Below, piece by piece: positions 44,305 to 56,814 of a stretch of DNA of 64,000 nucleotides. The position numbers and the translations under genes are program-made. The stretch is from Melitaea cinxia (taxonomy: Eukaryota; Arthropoda; Insecta; Lepidoptera; Nymphalidae), in contig NC_059417.1 in NCBI RefSeq assembly GCF_905220565.1, positions 9,038,518 through 9,102,517 on the forward strand. The letters run 5' to 3'. The notes under the pieces were generated by a model. That model saw only the letters and a list, made by a program, of their open reading frames with translations. It was not told the DNA's origin and made no database searches. How positions within the stretch are numbered: the stretch's first letter is position 1; the number at the start of each line of letters is the position of its first letter.

Positions 44305-44603
44305 CTGCTGTGTGGTTACGGCAGTAAAGAATGTAGCCAACCCCTCTCTTCCCGTGGGTGTCGTAAGAGGCGACTAAGGGATAACACAGTTCCACTGCCA
44401 CCTTGGAACTTAAAAAGCCGACCGATGGCGTGATAACCATCCAACTGCTGACTTTGAAATACACAGGCTGAGGACGGGCAGCAGCGTCTTCGGCGCGACA
44501 AAGCCAGCCCTGCGGTCACCAACCCGCCTGCCCAGCGTGGTGACTATGAGCAACACACATGAATTCACGCCATTTTTGGCGCGAACTCGTCCAGCAGTGG
44601 AAA
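44305..44603 (+). mobile_element. SINE family B, 3' end deleted
   Basis: 'gctgtgtggttacggcagta' to 'ttggcgcgaactcgtccagc'; the tail block is partly lost. Confidence 0.88.
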
Positions 44604-44805
44604 GTGAAATGTGAAGTGAAATGTGAAGTGAATTAATTTTGTATAGTTTGTGATTTTAGTAGTAATCTCTTTTTTAAAATTTTATGTCACTATAGTCAAC
44701 ATAGTACTTTTTTTAAAAGAAATTAATTTTCATTACAAGTCCATAACATTTTATCGATTTTTTTTAGTGCAAACATTATGCTTAAGTAATCTCAAATATC
44801 CTTAC

Positions 44806-44862
44806 CCAACATGGAGAAGGAGGCCTATGCCCAGCTGTGTGATATTACAGGCTGAAGCGTAA
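44806..44862 (+). mobile_element. SINE family C tail fragment
   Basis: 'acatggagaaggaggcctat' to 'gtgatattacaggctgaagc'. Confidence 0.75.
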
Positions 44863-45104
44863 TCTCAAATATCACTTTACATGATAAAACGTAAACATAT
44901 TTGGAGTACAAAATTTAAAATATTGTGTCCTTTAAGATAACGGTAATTAGGCTACCCTCGTTTTAAACTAAAGTACGGTTTGGGTAGCTGTGGTCGGTAA
45001 AACGGTAATTAGTATTCTAATCCCTATATCTTCATATATCATAGGCGTATTTACTTTTAGTATCCGCTTCTGTGTATACGTATGCGTCCTGTAATGCGTA
45101 TTTG

Positions 45105-45200
45105 TTTGACTATTTTTTCGTCTACCTACGTTGTATTACTTGTCGATATAATTGAAGTCGGTTTTTCTTCGTTTGCCTGCACACACAATTATTTATTTTG
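45105..45200 (+). mobile_element. Repeat family E 3' fragment
   Basis: 'ttgtattacttgtcgatata' and 'ttgaagtcggtttttcttcg'. Confidence 0.65.
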
Positions 45201-45486
45201 TTTGATAACAAACAATTATTTATTTTGTTTTCATTTTATCTATAGAGTCATCTTAAACTCAGTACGTTTATAAAACGATGCTTACGTCTTCTATCGTCGT
45301 TGAGAAAATTTTTAATCAGCTTTACTTAAGCCATGCCCGTAATAAGCTCTTTAGAGTGAAATACTTAACGCTTAATTTACTTACATAACGATGTAAAACG
45401 AGACCTTTCAAGTGACTTTTAGATTATTTTTACAATATAAAAACATACAAGTAAATAAATATCTTATAATATACATATTACTTATA

Positions 45487-45686
45487 ACATACACACACGG
45501 TCGTCTGTTCCTATGTTAAGCAACTTAATGCTTGTGTTATAGGTAACAGCCGATTGTAAGCTAAATATTTTTTATTCTTGATAAATATACATAGAAATAA
45601 TACATATATAAATATACATATTACACCCAGACTCAGGCGGGAATCGAACCCGCAACCCGCGGAACAGAAACTGCAAACTACAACAC
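45487..45686 (-). mobile_element. SINE family D, near full length
   Basis: 'acacacggtcgtctgttcct', 'gttataggtaacagccgatt', then minus-strand B box 'gcgggaatcgaacccgcaac'. Confidence 0.8.
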
Positions 45687-45744
45687 AAAAAGTTCTGAAG
45701 TAACACAAACAGTAGTCTAATTGGTTCTCAATTTCACCTTTCTG

Positions 45745-45884
45745 AAGGCGGTTCAAAAGCGTACGGTAAGCGTTTACCTTAGTTTAAGTTGCTTGCAACA
45801 CTATGAGCGCGTTGTCGACCGTACCTCTGACCCTTCCCAGCTAGCCACCCTGGCCACCTTACTCACCACAGAAACACAATAAGT
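45745..45884 (-). mobile_element. SINE family A fragment
   Basis: 'aaaagcgtacggtaagcgtt' to 'gccaccttactcaccacaga'. Confidence 0.75.
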
Positions 45885-46182
45885 TCCACCAGAAATATGT
45901 TTTTTCATTGTTGTGCTAATATCTTGTCAATTGTTTGAATCTAAGTATTGTACGTAAAGAAATGTTTGATTTTTTTTCATGACTCAGTTATATTGTATAT
46001 GCTGATTAATAAATATTAATGAACTATTTTATGTGTATGTATCATTGCATTATTTATCAGCTAATTTTTTTAGCTTAGTTATCACTCGCTTATTTTATTA
46101 TAAACGTAGCAAAAATGGTATAGAATTTCCCAGCAAATTTAAATTCCGTTCTATTTATTTTTTCTACCTAAATAGGTACAAA

Positions 46183-46347
46183 AGACAGGTCCCCCGGGAC
46201 TTCTGGTCTCCTTACTCACCAGCAACCACTGCTTGAAAGCAGTATTATTTAGCTGTGATCTTCTGTAAGGTTGAGGAACTTACCCAGTCGGGCTGTTCCA
46301 GATTTTGGGCAGAAAATTTCCTGCTGTGCCCTACCTTATTTTATTTA
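46183..46347 (-). mobile_element. SINE family A 5' half
   Basis: 'ggtctccttactcaccagca' to 'ttcctgctgtgccctacctt'. Confidence 0.8.
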
Positions 46348-46739
46348 ACTTATTGGTGTATCGGTAATAACTCTTTAACTTGAAACGTATTGTATATTTG
46401 AAACAAAACAGCGAACAAATTATAAGGTTAGTAGGTAATAATAAATATGAATACAAACGTCTTTATAGTCAGTCTTCTCTAACGTAAAAACAAGCGACGC
46501 CATTATAATAATTAGGTATAGTTAAGTATTAGCAACACGTAGATATCTCGAAAATAGTAAACGAGTTTTTATAACACATATTTTTTACGTAACGTATCTA
46601 ACCAACATTGCCCGAGACAAGAGTTCGGTAGTTTTGTACCGATTTTAATGAGTAATAATAATAATTAATAATTATAACTATTAATATAAATAATAATTAT
46701 TATTAATAATTGTAAATTTTTTCATAAATGTATATGTAA

Positions 46740-46830
46740 TTACGTCAAGACTCGAGGCGGGAATCCAACCCCCGGAGTAGAAAGCAAGGTCACAGTGTCA
46801 AAGGGCTCGTAATAGATCAAGTAATAACGT
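46740..46830 (-). mobile_element. SINE family D head fragment
   Basis: 'agactcgaggcgggaatcca' with the remains of a tRNA-like head. Confidence 0.45.
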
Positions 46831-47185
46831 GTGTTCTAAGATAACATTCGATAAAAGGCTAGCTTAGTTCAGATAATAATAATTAATTATCGGATTCAGT
46901 AATGGATGGGATTCAACTTCGAATAATAATTAGGGTAAAGTTGGAAGATCTCGGTGATGCGAAGTTTCAGAGCTATGTAATTTATCGTCGTGATCGTAGA
47001 ACAATGACAAATCGACTATAAGGAACTTTGTCGCAGATAAGTCGGTGTTTATTTGTATATTGGTTAGTAATTTACCAGGTAATTTTTTTTTTATATGAAT
47101 AGGTTGGCAAATTCTAGGATTAATTCTAGGACAAAGGTACAACAAATTACGAGGCTAATTAGTTAAACGAGTAGATAATCATTCA

Positions 47186-47526
47186 TCACTTCAGCATATC
47201 GTAGTCTACTGCTAGACATAGGCCTCCACAAGTTCGCACCAAAAATGGCGTGAACTCATGTGTGTTGCTCATGCGTGAACTCATGTGTGTTGCTCATAGT
47301 CACCGCCCTGGGCAGGTGGGTTAGTGACCGCAAGGCTGGCTTTGTCGCACCGATGACGATGCTGCCCGTCTTCGGCTTGTGTATTTGTATTATGGATGGT
47401 TATCCCGCCATCGTTCGGATTTTTAAATTTCAATGTGGTAGCAGAACTGTATTATCCCTTAATCGCCTCTTACGACACCCACGAGAAGAGAGGGGGTTGG
47501 TATATTCTTTACTGCCGTAACCACAG
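47186..47526 (-). mobile_element. SINE family B with a small internal duplication
   Basis: 'catcacttcagcatatcgta' to 'tattctttactgccgtaacc'. GCGTGAACTCATGTGTGTTG is duplicated in tandem around 47249-47294. Confidence 0.88.
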
Positions 47527-47813
47527 AGCATATATACATACATATAACAGCATAGCAATATGTTAGTCATTATTTCATTGGGTGAGCAAAAAAATAAAAT
47601 TAAAACATCATCTTAGTGACTAGAAATCGTAGATATTACAAGGTCTTGTTGTTCTGTGGGATTAGCAGTCTCTGTCTCAGCATCATACGGGCATCAATGT
47701 TATCTATCGGTAACGCAGGTGGAGGTTGATCCCTCCGCGCTGAGCTCACTGGTTCGAATGTATTGTTGACCAACTTCCAACCCCAGTCTGTAGGGTCTAG
47801 CTGATAACCTTTT

Positions 47814-48112
47814 AACTGAGGTAGGGCACAGCAGGAATTTCCTGCTCAAAATATGGAGCAGTCCGACTGGGGTAGTACCTCGACCTTACAGAAGATCACA
47901 GCAAAATAATACTGTTTTCAAGCAGTATTGTGTTCCTGTTGGTGAGTAAGGTGACCAGAGCTCCTGGAGGGATTGGGGATTGGGTCGGCAACGCGCTTGC
48001 GATGCTTCTGGTGTTGCAGGTGTCTATAAGCTACGGTAATCGCTTACCATCAGGTGAGCCGTACGCTTGTTTGCCGACCTAGTGACATAAAAAAAAAAAA
48101 AAAAAAAAAAAA
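47814..48112 (+). mobile_element. SINE family A, reference full-length copy
   Basis: Starts 'aactgaggtagggcacagca', contains 'gaagatcacagcaaaataat', 'tgcgatgcttctggtgttgc' and 'taatcgcttaccatcaggtg', and ends 'tttgccgacctagtgacata' with an unbroken A-run of about 24. The long clean A-run suggests recent insertion. No clear tRNA A/B boxes were seen. Confidence 0.92.
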
Positions 48113-49850
48113 ACCAAGCCACACCTGAACTTGATAACATACCGCAAAAAGGTGACTGTGCATATAAATGACGATTACAAGTTTTACAAATTTTTGAATC
48201 GTTATATCTCAGAAACGGTGGCTCGTAGGAAATAAAGTATCTGTACATTTTTTAAAGATAATTTTATGATCTACAATTTTTGTCTGAAGCATTTTTATGA
48301 TAAAACTTACCCTTTTGCTGAAAATCGCGAAAAACTTAGTGTTCTTACCTTTGACCTTGAATAAAAAAATTCCATACAAGGGAAATATGGAGAAATTTCA
48401 ATTTTTTGTTTATAATTATATTTTAAACAATTACACCAAATTTCAGCATGTTGTATGTAGCTTCGAATGTCTAAATTGACCGGACTATAAAAATAAGAGT
48501 GTCTTAGTAGAGTTGTTTTTTTTCTGCCCCAACTATTTGTATAGTTACATTGTAGGTTTAAACATTAATAATACAAAAAAGTAGGTACAAAAAGTCAAAT
48601 ATTGCTAGTCTAAACAACATAAAAATTAATTACAACATTTTTTTTATATACTCGAACATAGTTTGAAAGACTAAATAATAAGTAAATAAATTAAAAGAAA
48701 CTAAGAAGTAAGAACTAAAAGAAAAACGCCCCCGAAACAAAACTACTCTCGAAACGTAAGAGATAACATTTCCACTTTCCAATTTAGCTCTTAGCCTACA
48801 TTTTTTGTGGTTCCGTACACTTGGGACAACTTACCCTATCGTCCTGTTTGTCTATTCTACTTTTAAAGCTTAGAATAGATTTTTTTTAAACTTCAATAAA
48901 GGTTTCAAAGTAAACATGATCATAAGTAGACCCGTTGTCGCAGTTGGTAATAACCGTCGCTTCTCAACATTATGGGCTCGATCTCTGGGTGATATATGTC
49001 TTATTTGCTTTCGGCTGGAACTTAAACACAGGTATTACATTGTTTATCTTAGGAACACATGAGTCAAACAAATAAATCATATATGTATATGTACTAAATA
49101 GAAAGCAAGTTTCATTGTATAGATTTTTTTTTTAAATTAGACTTACATGAGACATGAATGCTTATTCTCCATTATAAAAAGCCGAAGTGCTGAGTCTACT
49201 ACGTAAATTTTTTTAGGGGACATTCTGTATCTATGTAACCAAACGTTTTTAGTACGTATGCGCATATATGTATATCAGTATTTATATTCACGGAACCTTC
49301 ATTTGAAGACCATTTCTTACAATTATCCGCTTTTTTATTTGAACCGCCACTACACTGGACGGGTATTACGCAACAATAGCGGCGGGTAAATTACTTGGCG
49401 AGGGTAGACCGATATTTTCGTCTTAATTGGCAGTTGGCGGAGCGGACTGGCACACTAAAATCCTCTTTTATATATTATTATTATTATTTCCATGCGCAAT
49501 GTAAACGCAAATGGTGTTGCGGGTTTGAATGCCTTTTGGACGAGTGGTGCTTGGTCTAAATAAGTTTTTTTAAACATAGTTTGTCTTTTACATTTTAAGA
49601 TGCTATTAGTATATTTTTTATATAAATTATAAAAAAAATAATTGGATGAATAAGACTGATAAGTGTTAAGAGGATTTGTATTATGGGGCTGTGGGACGCA
49701 GGAGTATAGATCTATTAATTTGTCTAAAATATGTATTGTACAATATGAATTAATTAATAAATCAACGCTTACACTCAACCGATCTACGATATTGATGTAA
49801 TAGCTTAACGGTTCAAAAGTTTCAATCATTTCACGAAAGCTAGACCTACC
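48113..49850. other. Unrecognised spacer with a degenerate tRNA-like head
   Basis: 48930-49060 has 'gacccgttgtcgcagttggt' and 'gggctcgatctctgggtgat', a decayed tRNA-type head. The rest shows AT-rich sequence only. Open frames up to 124 codons (49455-49829, minus) have no recognisable domain and are AT-biased. Confidence 0.45.
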
Positions 49851-49930
49851 ATATATCTACAGCTTTTAGATATTAAAATACTCTCATAACTTTGAAATTA
49901 CAGAATGTCTCATCTCTCTTGAAAATATCT

Positions 49931-50109
49931 ATCCCACCAAAAACATTTTCATGTAAAATGTTGCCAAGACGAGATCATATGGCTCGCACTGTCAAAAAGT
50001 TATCAGATCTCATGTAGAGCCAAGCTTCTAACTCTACACGCCCTAACTCTACAAGCCCTAACTTCACAAACTCTACACCTTAGTCAAAATATGTGGCTTG
50101 GCCGTTTCG
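49931..50109 (+). repeat. Left arm of a perfect 179-bp inverted repeat
   Basis: Exactly complementary over all 179 bp to 50324-50502, checked base by base. It contains the reiterated 'ctaactctacaagcccta' type motif. The arms are separated by 214 bp. Confidence 0.97.
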
Positions 50110-50242
50110 CTACCGTCACGTGGGTGTAAGGTGAAAAAAATTTTCACTGTTTTTTACTTTTCTGTCATACAACAGTTCTATTAAAGAAAAAATAAAAGGA
50201 AGAAGAATAATTCATATACATATAATACAAATAAATATAAAG

Positions 50243-50279
<37 letters not shown>

Positions 50280-50323
50280 GAGACAGGAAAGTCGTCATCT
50301 ACAACATCGGCAGCCGGTAGTAA
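50110..50323. other. Loop between the inverted-repeat arms
   Basis: 214 bp, AT-rich, with (TA)n at about 50247-50276. No coding potential. The bases just inside the arms on either side do not match. Confidence 0.9.
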
Positions 50324-50502
50324 CGAAACGGCCAAGCCACATATTTTGACTAAGGTGTAGAGTTTGTGAAGTTAGGGCTTGTAGAGTTAGGGCGTGTAGA
50401 GTTAGAAGCTTGGCTCTACATGAGATCTGATAACTTTTTGACAGTGCGAGCCATATGATCTCGTCTTGGCAACATTTTACATGAAAATGTTTTTGGTGGG
50501 AT
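50324..50502 (-). repeat. Right arm of the perfect 179-bp inverted repeat
   Basis: Reverse complement of 49931-50109. An 88-codon minus-strand frame (50295-50561) covers it but resembles a translated repeat and carries no known domain. Confidence 0.97.
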
Positions 50503-51385
50503 TTCACTTCTTTTTGTAAGTTGCTTATGACAATATTATAGTTGCATTTTACCTCCGACACATTTTATACCATAAATATCATCCAATCTTCACCATATTC
50601 GGTTTAAGCACGCTGTTTTTGATTTTATTTTGAACTGATATGCAAACGGTGATCTCCGCCAAAACTTAAATACCAAAATTACAAAATGTAAATTTTCGAC
50701 ATAAACTAATAACCGATTTTTATTTTTTATTTATTTTATTATTATTATTAATAACAAGGAGTCCCTATATCAATTTTCAGACCTCTAGCATCAAAATTTG
50801 CGGAAGTCGCATACAAACTTCCATCTCCTAGTTTAAGGGGTTGGGGGGTAAAAGTTCCAAGTTTTAGAATTTTTTTGTTGTTTGTGTACTAATACTAGCT
50901 TACATACCAAGTTTCAGCTTTCTGGGACTTCAGGAAGTACTCTATGAATTTTGATGATCATCAGTGAGTGACGAAATCGGGGTTTTTTAGATATCAATAA
51001 AATCTAAAGTATAAGAGCTATGCAATTGAAACTTTATGTATTTAATAAGTTCACTATTGACATCATATCCCCAGAATTTTGTTTATCTAGTATAATCCAA
51101 ACCCAAGTTATGATGGTTCAAAAAAACGACGAAGCACTTCGAGAAAAGATAGGTAGTGCTTTTCGTTTTTTTTTTTTTTTTTTTTTTTTTTGTTTCGTCT
51201 TGGCGGGGGCACTACCGTGCCCCCAGATTATCTCTCTCTATTCTTGTCTCTGTTGACATCACATATATATCTACAGCTTTTAGATATTAAAATACTCTCA
51301 TAACTTTGAAAATACAGAATGTCTCATTTCTCTTGAAAATATGTATTATCTCTCTCTATTCTTGTCTCTGTTGACATCACATATT

Positions 51386-53434
51386 TCGACAGAAACTTTT
51401 GTATAAACATAACTTTTGTAGCCCAGTCTAATTTGTTTGGCGGTAATTGTCTATAATAAAGATGAATTAATTCAATAATCAATTTTTTAATTATCATCAT
51501 CAATGTTTCCGCCAATTTTCCTATTATAATTACATACATGTCCAGTAAATCTAAACGAAGTACTGAATCAAATTGCCTAATAGGCTAATAGTTACCCTGC
51601 ACAGAATGATGATAAACGTGTTGCTTCAGTATTTTTTTCAATTATAACATTAAACGGACGAATATATTGCCCTATTTACAACATGTTGCCATATAATTGA
51701 TTGTTTAGGCCCTAAATTGGAAACATAAATCTTTTGGCGTCTCTAGTCAGTGATATCGGTCGTCTTGGCGTTGGTTCGTACCGTCACATGGATCAGACGT
51801 CGTGACATTTTTTCTAAACATTGGAGTCGTTAATATTGAAATTGGTTGACTACAATATTACAGTTTTTAAAAGGAGTAAGTATTGAGTTTTTTTGCCGAT
51901 TCCTTTAAGCAGAATTCGTCTAAGCAGAATCTACGAGTAGGTACATTTCAAATGAATAGTAGTTTCACATTATATATAATAATTAATTGATTAATTCAAG
52001 AATATTATTCTATTTTGTAAAATTATTATTCAGAAGTGTTTTTAAAGCTCATTTGATTAACAAATTTGACTTGAATGATCAACTCCATATTTAACATTAA
52101 AATATATTATACATCAGACTTTCAAGCTGGCACTTTTATCGATATGTTATCCACATATATTTCAATTAATAACAAAATGCCTCCACCCCTCGACTCAGAT
52201 ATTGACGTTGTCCACTGTGATGGACGGACACGGTAACGATTTTATTGCCGACCCTTTATTACGAATATAAAACGTTATTAATGCTGCCTTTGTTTAACAT
52301 GGTATCCCTTGTGGCTTTACCTGTATTTGCTACTATAGATTATGTTACTATCTAATAGCCTGTTATCTAATAGCCTGCTATTTTTTTCAATAATACTTGT
52401 ATCTTTTTAGTTGCCCTCATTACTTAGTTTTTATTAATTAGTGAAACTTTAAATTGTAAGGTTAAAAAAACTTGACAGCATTTTTTTGTAGGTCGTATTT
52501 CTTTAGGAATCAAGTCAACTCTTTTAGGAATGTTTTTGCATTATTCAGAGGACCAGGGAAAGATGTTTAACAACAAAACAAAAATGTCATTAATTATTAA
52601 GCAAAAAGAAAATTAAATCTCCATAATTATATTGTTCAGTAAATTAAAAATTTATACCATAAAGCTAAGCTTTCAGAACCATTAAAAATGTTTTAATGTC
52701 GGCTTTGGATGATATGATCCTTGTGGATGTTCTTTAATGAAAAAGATCACTATCCGGTCGGTCTTTACAGCGGTAATAAGTGATAGGCTGTTATTTTTTA
52801 ACCGACTTCAAAAAAGGAGGTTATCTATTTATATACCTTTCTAGTCGATGTATATTAACTTTTTTGAGAGTGCGTGTGAGATTTGACGAGCTGTATTGAG
52901 TTATGTAATAAAAGTATTTAAAGTAGTTTTTTTTTTGCTTTGTTTGATTCATTTCGATGTAAATGATAACTCTTAATAAATAAATTAGTAAACAAAAAAA
53001 ATATCTTTATGGATGTTTGACGTTTTTAACCAACCAAACGTTTTTTTCTAACGTAAGGAGGAGTGAGTTGTATTTCGGTTTTTTTTTAATTTGTGAGCAA
53101 ACACTATATTTCTAGTTACTGCCTAGCGTCTAGAAGACAGGAAGGTACAGGTAATAATATATTATAGCCTAAATTCTGTATTAATGCAGCAGACATTAAA
53201 ACGCAGGAGGCAAAAAAAGTATTACAAAGTCGTTCTGATCATGGTCATAATTGTGATCATGAGCAACTTTAACAGACAGATAAGTAAACTCTTAAGGTAG
53301 GTAATATCTTCTATAATGTATTTCGAATAGAAACCAATTTAAAATAACGAACAATGCCTATATTAATTTACATCAAAATATAATTTAAATAAACATAAAT
53401 AGTGGATGAATTTATCTGTATTCAGCTCAGTCAG
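51386..53434. other. No gene seen; one family E scrap
   Basis: 'ttttaaccgacttcaaaaaa' at 52796-52815 is the start of a family E copy that soon fades. Otherwise AT-rich and unassigned. Confidence 0.5.
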
Positions 53435-53740
53435 TCAGCGCCTACTGCAGTCCACTGCTGGACATAGCCTTCCCCAAGTTCGCGCCAGACATCCCGGTAT
53501 TCCGCAATTCTCATCCAGCTTACACCGACAATCTTACGTAGATCGTAGGTCCAACGGACCGGAGGACGTCCCACACTGCGTTTGCCAAGACGCGGTCTCC
53601 ACTCCAGGACCCGTCTACTCCAACGTCCATCGGTCCTGCGACACAGATGACCAGCCCACTACCACTTCAACTTGCTAATTCTGTGGGCTATGTCGGTTAC
53701 TTTCGTTCTCTCGCGGATAGTCTCATTATTTGTATTATTG
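53435..53740 (-). pseudogene. LINE 3' coding end, second copy
   Basis: On the minus strand this matches 19250-19535: the end of the LINE ORF and its 3'UTR ('gtccagcagtggact'-type end, here at 53448-53465). It lacks the RT core and the (GAT)n tail. Confidence 0.8.
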
Positions 53741-55654
53741 TATTATCTCTGCATTATTAGGAACCATTAAACTAAAATAAATGAATTGATCAAAAAAATT
53801 AGTTATGTTTGTATAATACTTATGACATAATAATGACCAAATTATGTTATATCATAACTAGCTGCGCTTCGCTGTTTTAACCGCGTATTTCCGATCCTAA
53901 AACATATAATTTGTATTTATACCAAAACTGAAACGTATTACATCGTTCAAATATTTCATCTCAAACTTACACAACGATAGATACAGTAAACTAGTAACAA
54001 GAAACGTCCAAGAATCGCAAAGTAATGAGGTTGAGGGAGCCAGTGGACCGTTGAAGGTTCTGTTTACCGTGATAAGTGAATTCTTATCAATCACACGTAG
54101 AGCTTCGGCCGGCGACCCTCGATCGGCTTTCCTTTTATCTGTGACAAGGATTTCTTTTTTACCCTTTTTTCTTGATTCGTATCATTAGCCGTAAGTCTGT
54201 CGTAATCAATACTAACGTATTCTAAAGTATAGGGATTATTGAGTTGTCGGTCCTGAAAATTTTATTACGGTTGTAATCTCGACCGCACTGATCAATCTCC
54301 TTTGTGTTTTCTCAATGAAAAGGATAAGGGTTTTTTTTTTACATTTTGTTGTTGTGCGGATCGTTACTCTTAAGAATTGTCATAATCAATACTTGTATAA
54401 GTATGACTGTCGTTAGTTTTATTAATTATAATAAAAAAACTTTTCGACTTTTATCGTGGCTTATTAGGTTTTTTAGATGCCCGACGTTTCGGATACTTTG
54501 CAGTAACCAAGGTCACGGGAGTACTGGGGGAGGAGCAAAAAATTGTTTCATTATAATGAGTGAAATTTGCGTAAACGTTAGAAAAGTTTTATTAAGTTTT
54601 TAATCTTAACGGCACCAACCACTCTCCTTCATGTCTTCTTCATTTTACTTGATATTGGCAAAAACGTGTGTGCTGATTTGGCACTATTGTAAGGCAATTC
54701 AAATGAACGGTACCACTGAACTGAACTGTATTTACCTAGGAAACCTGTAATTTTAAAAAACCGAATAAGTATTACTAATATGTATTGAACTGTAACGACC
54801 AGTAATTGTTCTTCTGCTAGGAAAATAGTTATTCTCCAAAAAATTTAATCATTTCCTTATTAAGTATCGAATTTTAGCGAAGAAAAACTGTAGAAACGAC
54901 CAGTTTTAAGTAATTAATTCTTGACGAAATCATTTTAAACGACATCAGAAGAAGGAGAAGTTTTTTTATTTCTATTGTATTTTTTTGTTATGTTTGCTAC
55001 CTCTTTGTAACCTTTATACTGGTGTACCGATGTTGATGATTATTTTTTTTTTATTTGTTTTTGTGTCTCTTTTATCCCTAATAATTCGTACATACTTGAT
55101 TTATAGGATATAGAATTTGGGATTTATTCGGGTTGTCTGCTTAGCGGGATAAATGATTTGGTGTCACGTCGTCGCTGTCACGCGCCCACACTCGATCCTT
55201 TCTCAGACCTTAATATCTGCGACAAGGGTTTAATTTTTCTTAAAACGTGCCATAAGAAATATTTTTTTTTTATTCATTGCCCACAAAGGAAAAGAGGTTT
55301 GTAAGGAAATTCGCAATTTGTTTGTAATGGACGTCCATGTACCGTTGAGAAAATCCTCTCACGGTCTAGACAGTTTGTTTCTGGACAGAAATTGTCTGTC
55401 ATAATATGTAAGGTTTTTTTTTTACTTTTCTTAAATCATATGCCACAAAAGAAAATTTTCTTGAAAATAAATGCCTACTAGGGTAAAGTGTCGGAAGTTT
55501 GTGCGCAAATTCGCCATTTTTAATGATCGTCCTGAGATCTGCCGTCGAGATAATCGTCTTCACACACGACACGCTGTTTCTTGTGAGACATTGTCTGTAA
55601 AAATGTTACTGTCGATGCTATTTCTTTTCTCTTTGAAATTCGACTTTTTATAAC
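53741..55654. other. No gene seen
   Basis: 'aactagctgcgcttcgctgt' at 53857-53876 is a family F scrap. No credible exon elsewhere; frames up to 85 codons have no domain. Confidence 0.5.
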
Positions 55655-56200
55655 AAAGGTGCCAAGCAAGCGTACGGCCTACTTGATGGTTAGCGCTTAC
55701 CGTAGCTTATGGACGCCAGCCACGAGGAGCATTGCTAGCACGTCGCCGATCTATTCCTGATCCTGCCCAAGAGCTATGGCTACCTTACTTTACTCATTAC
55801 AGGAATACAACACTACTTGAGAGTTTTTTTTTTATGTCACTAGGTCGGCAAACAAGCGTACGGCTCACCTGATGGCGATTACCGTAGCTTATAGACACCT
55901 GCAACACCAGAAGCATCGCGAGCGCGTTGCCGACCCAATCCCCCAGGAGCTCTGGTCACCTTACTCACCAACAGGAACACAATACTGTTTGAAAACAGTA
56001 TTATTTAGCTGTGGTCTTCTGTAAGGTCGAGGTACTACCCCAGTCGGGCTGCTCCATATTTTGAGCAGGAAATTCCTGCTGTGCCCTACCTCAGTTAAAG
56101 AGAAGTAAAAGAGTGTTATTTAGCTGTGATCTTCTGTAAGGTTGAGGCGCTTTCCAATCAGGCCGCTCCAAATTTTAAGCAAGATGTTTCCTCCTGTGTA
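55655..56200 (-). mobile_element. SINE family A copy interrupted by another SINE A
   Basis: Outer diverged copy occupies 55655-55823 and about 56104-56200. The two parts join in the order of the family consensus ('tacaacactacttgagag' then 'agagtgttatttagctgtga'). Confidence 0.85.
55824..56097 (-). mobile_element. SINE family A, full length, nested in an older copy
   Basis: T-run, 'tcactaggtcggcaaacaag' to 'gtgccctacctcagtta'. It is closer to the reference copy at 47814-48112 than the outer copy is, as expected for the younger insertion. Confidence 0.9.
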
Positions 56201-56463
56201 GTTCGATAAAAATCGCTTCTTCAGATGTTTTAATGTTTTTATAACTGTCCCATATTTATGCGTTTATCGCACCTAATTTATAATAACTATATTGAAGTGA
56301 TATTTATTCATGGTTCTCAGCTAGTAAACAGTTCGTGATTAAACATATTTCAGCTAATTATTCTAGTAAACAACGAATATTGATTAATTTTGGCTGAGAC
56401 TATAGATAAAAATTTAATATGGCTCTTGTAAACAATTGTAGTAATATATGTTTATATATTTAT

Positions 56464-56688
56464 TTAACTAGCCTGTTGGCGCAGTTTAAAGTGACCCTGC
56501 TTTCTGCTCCGAGGGTCGTGGGTTCGATTCCCACCCCCGAGTCTGGGTGTAATATATATATTTATTTATATTATTTATAAGTTTATTTATCGAAAATAAA
56601 AATATGGAGCTATACCAGTCGGCTGTTACCTATAACACAAGCATTAAGTTGCTTACTTTAGGAACAGACGAACGCGTGCGATTAATCA
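56464..56688 (+). mobile_element. tRNA-derived SINE family D, best copy
   Basis: A box 'ctgttggcgcagtttaaagt', B box 'gtgggttcgattcccacccc', an AT-rich middle, and 'ggctgttacctataacacaa' to 'ggaacagacgaacgcgtgcg'. Confidence 0.88.
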
Positions 56689-56694
56689 TTTCAT

Positions 56695-56814
56695 TATCGT
56701 CATCATTTCAGCCTCCACAAGTTCATGCCAAAAATGCCATGTGTTTTGCCCATAGTCACCACGCTGGGCAGGCGGGTTGGTGACCGCAGGGCTGGTTTTG
56801 TCGCACCGAAGACG
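56695..56814 (-). mobile_element. SINE family B fragment
   Basis: 'atcatttcagcctccacaag' to 'ttttgtcgcaccgaagacgg', with several internal deletions. Confidence 0.8.

Larger units (their letters stand above)
49850..51385. repeat. Complex repeat block with flanking direct repeats
   Basis: About 80 bp ('atatatctacagcttttaga' to 'tctcttgaaaatat') occur at 49851-49927 and 51269-51342 in direct orientation. A second unit ('attatctctctctattcttg') repeats at 51228 and 51346, 118 bp apart, so the right side is a partial tandem duplication. The perfect inverted repeat lies inside the block, as does a T-run at 51167-51190. Confidence 0.7.

Noticed and set aside
49455..49829. 124-codon minus-strand ORF
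   Set aside because: AT-biased, no domain, no splice or context support.
50295..50561. 88-codon ORF over the right inverted-repeat arm
   Set aside because: Its residues come from the reiterated arm motif; no recognisable domain.
56464..56545. tRNA gene
   Set aside because: Same reasoning for family D; the head is repeated at 57408 and in minus copies.
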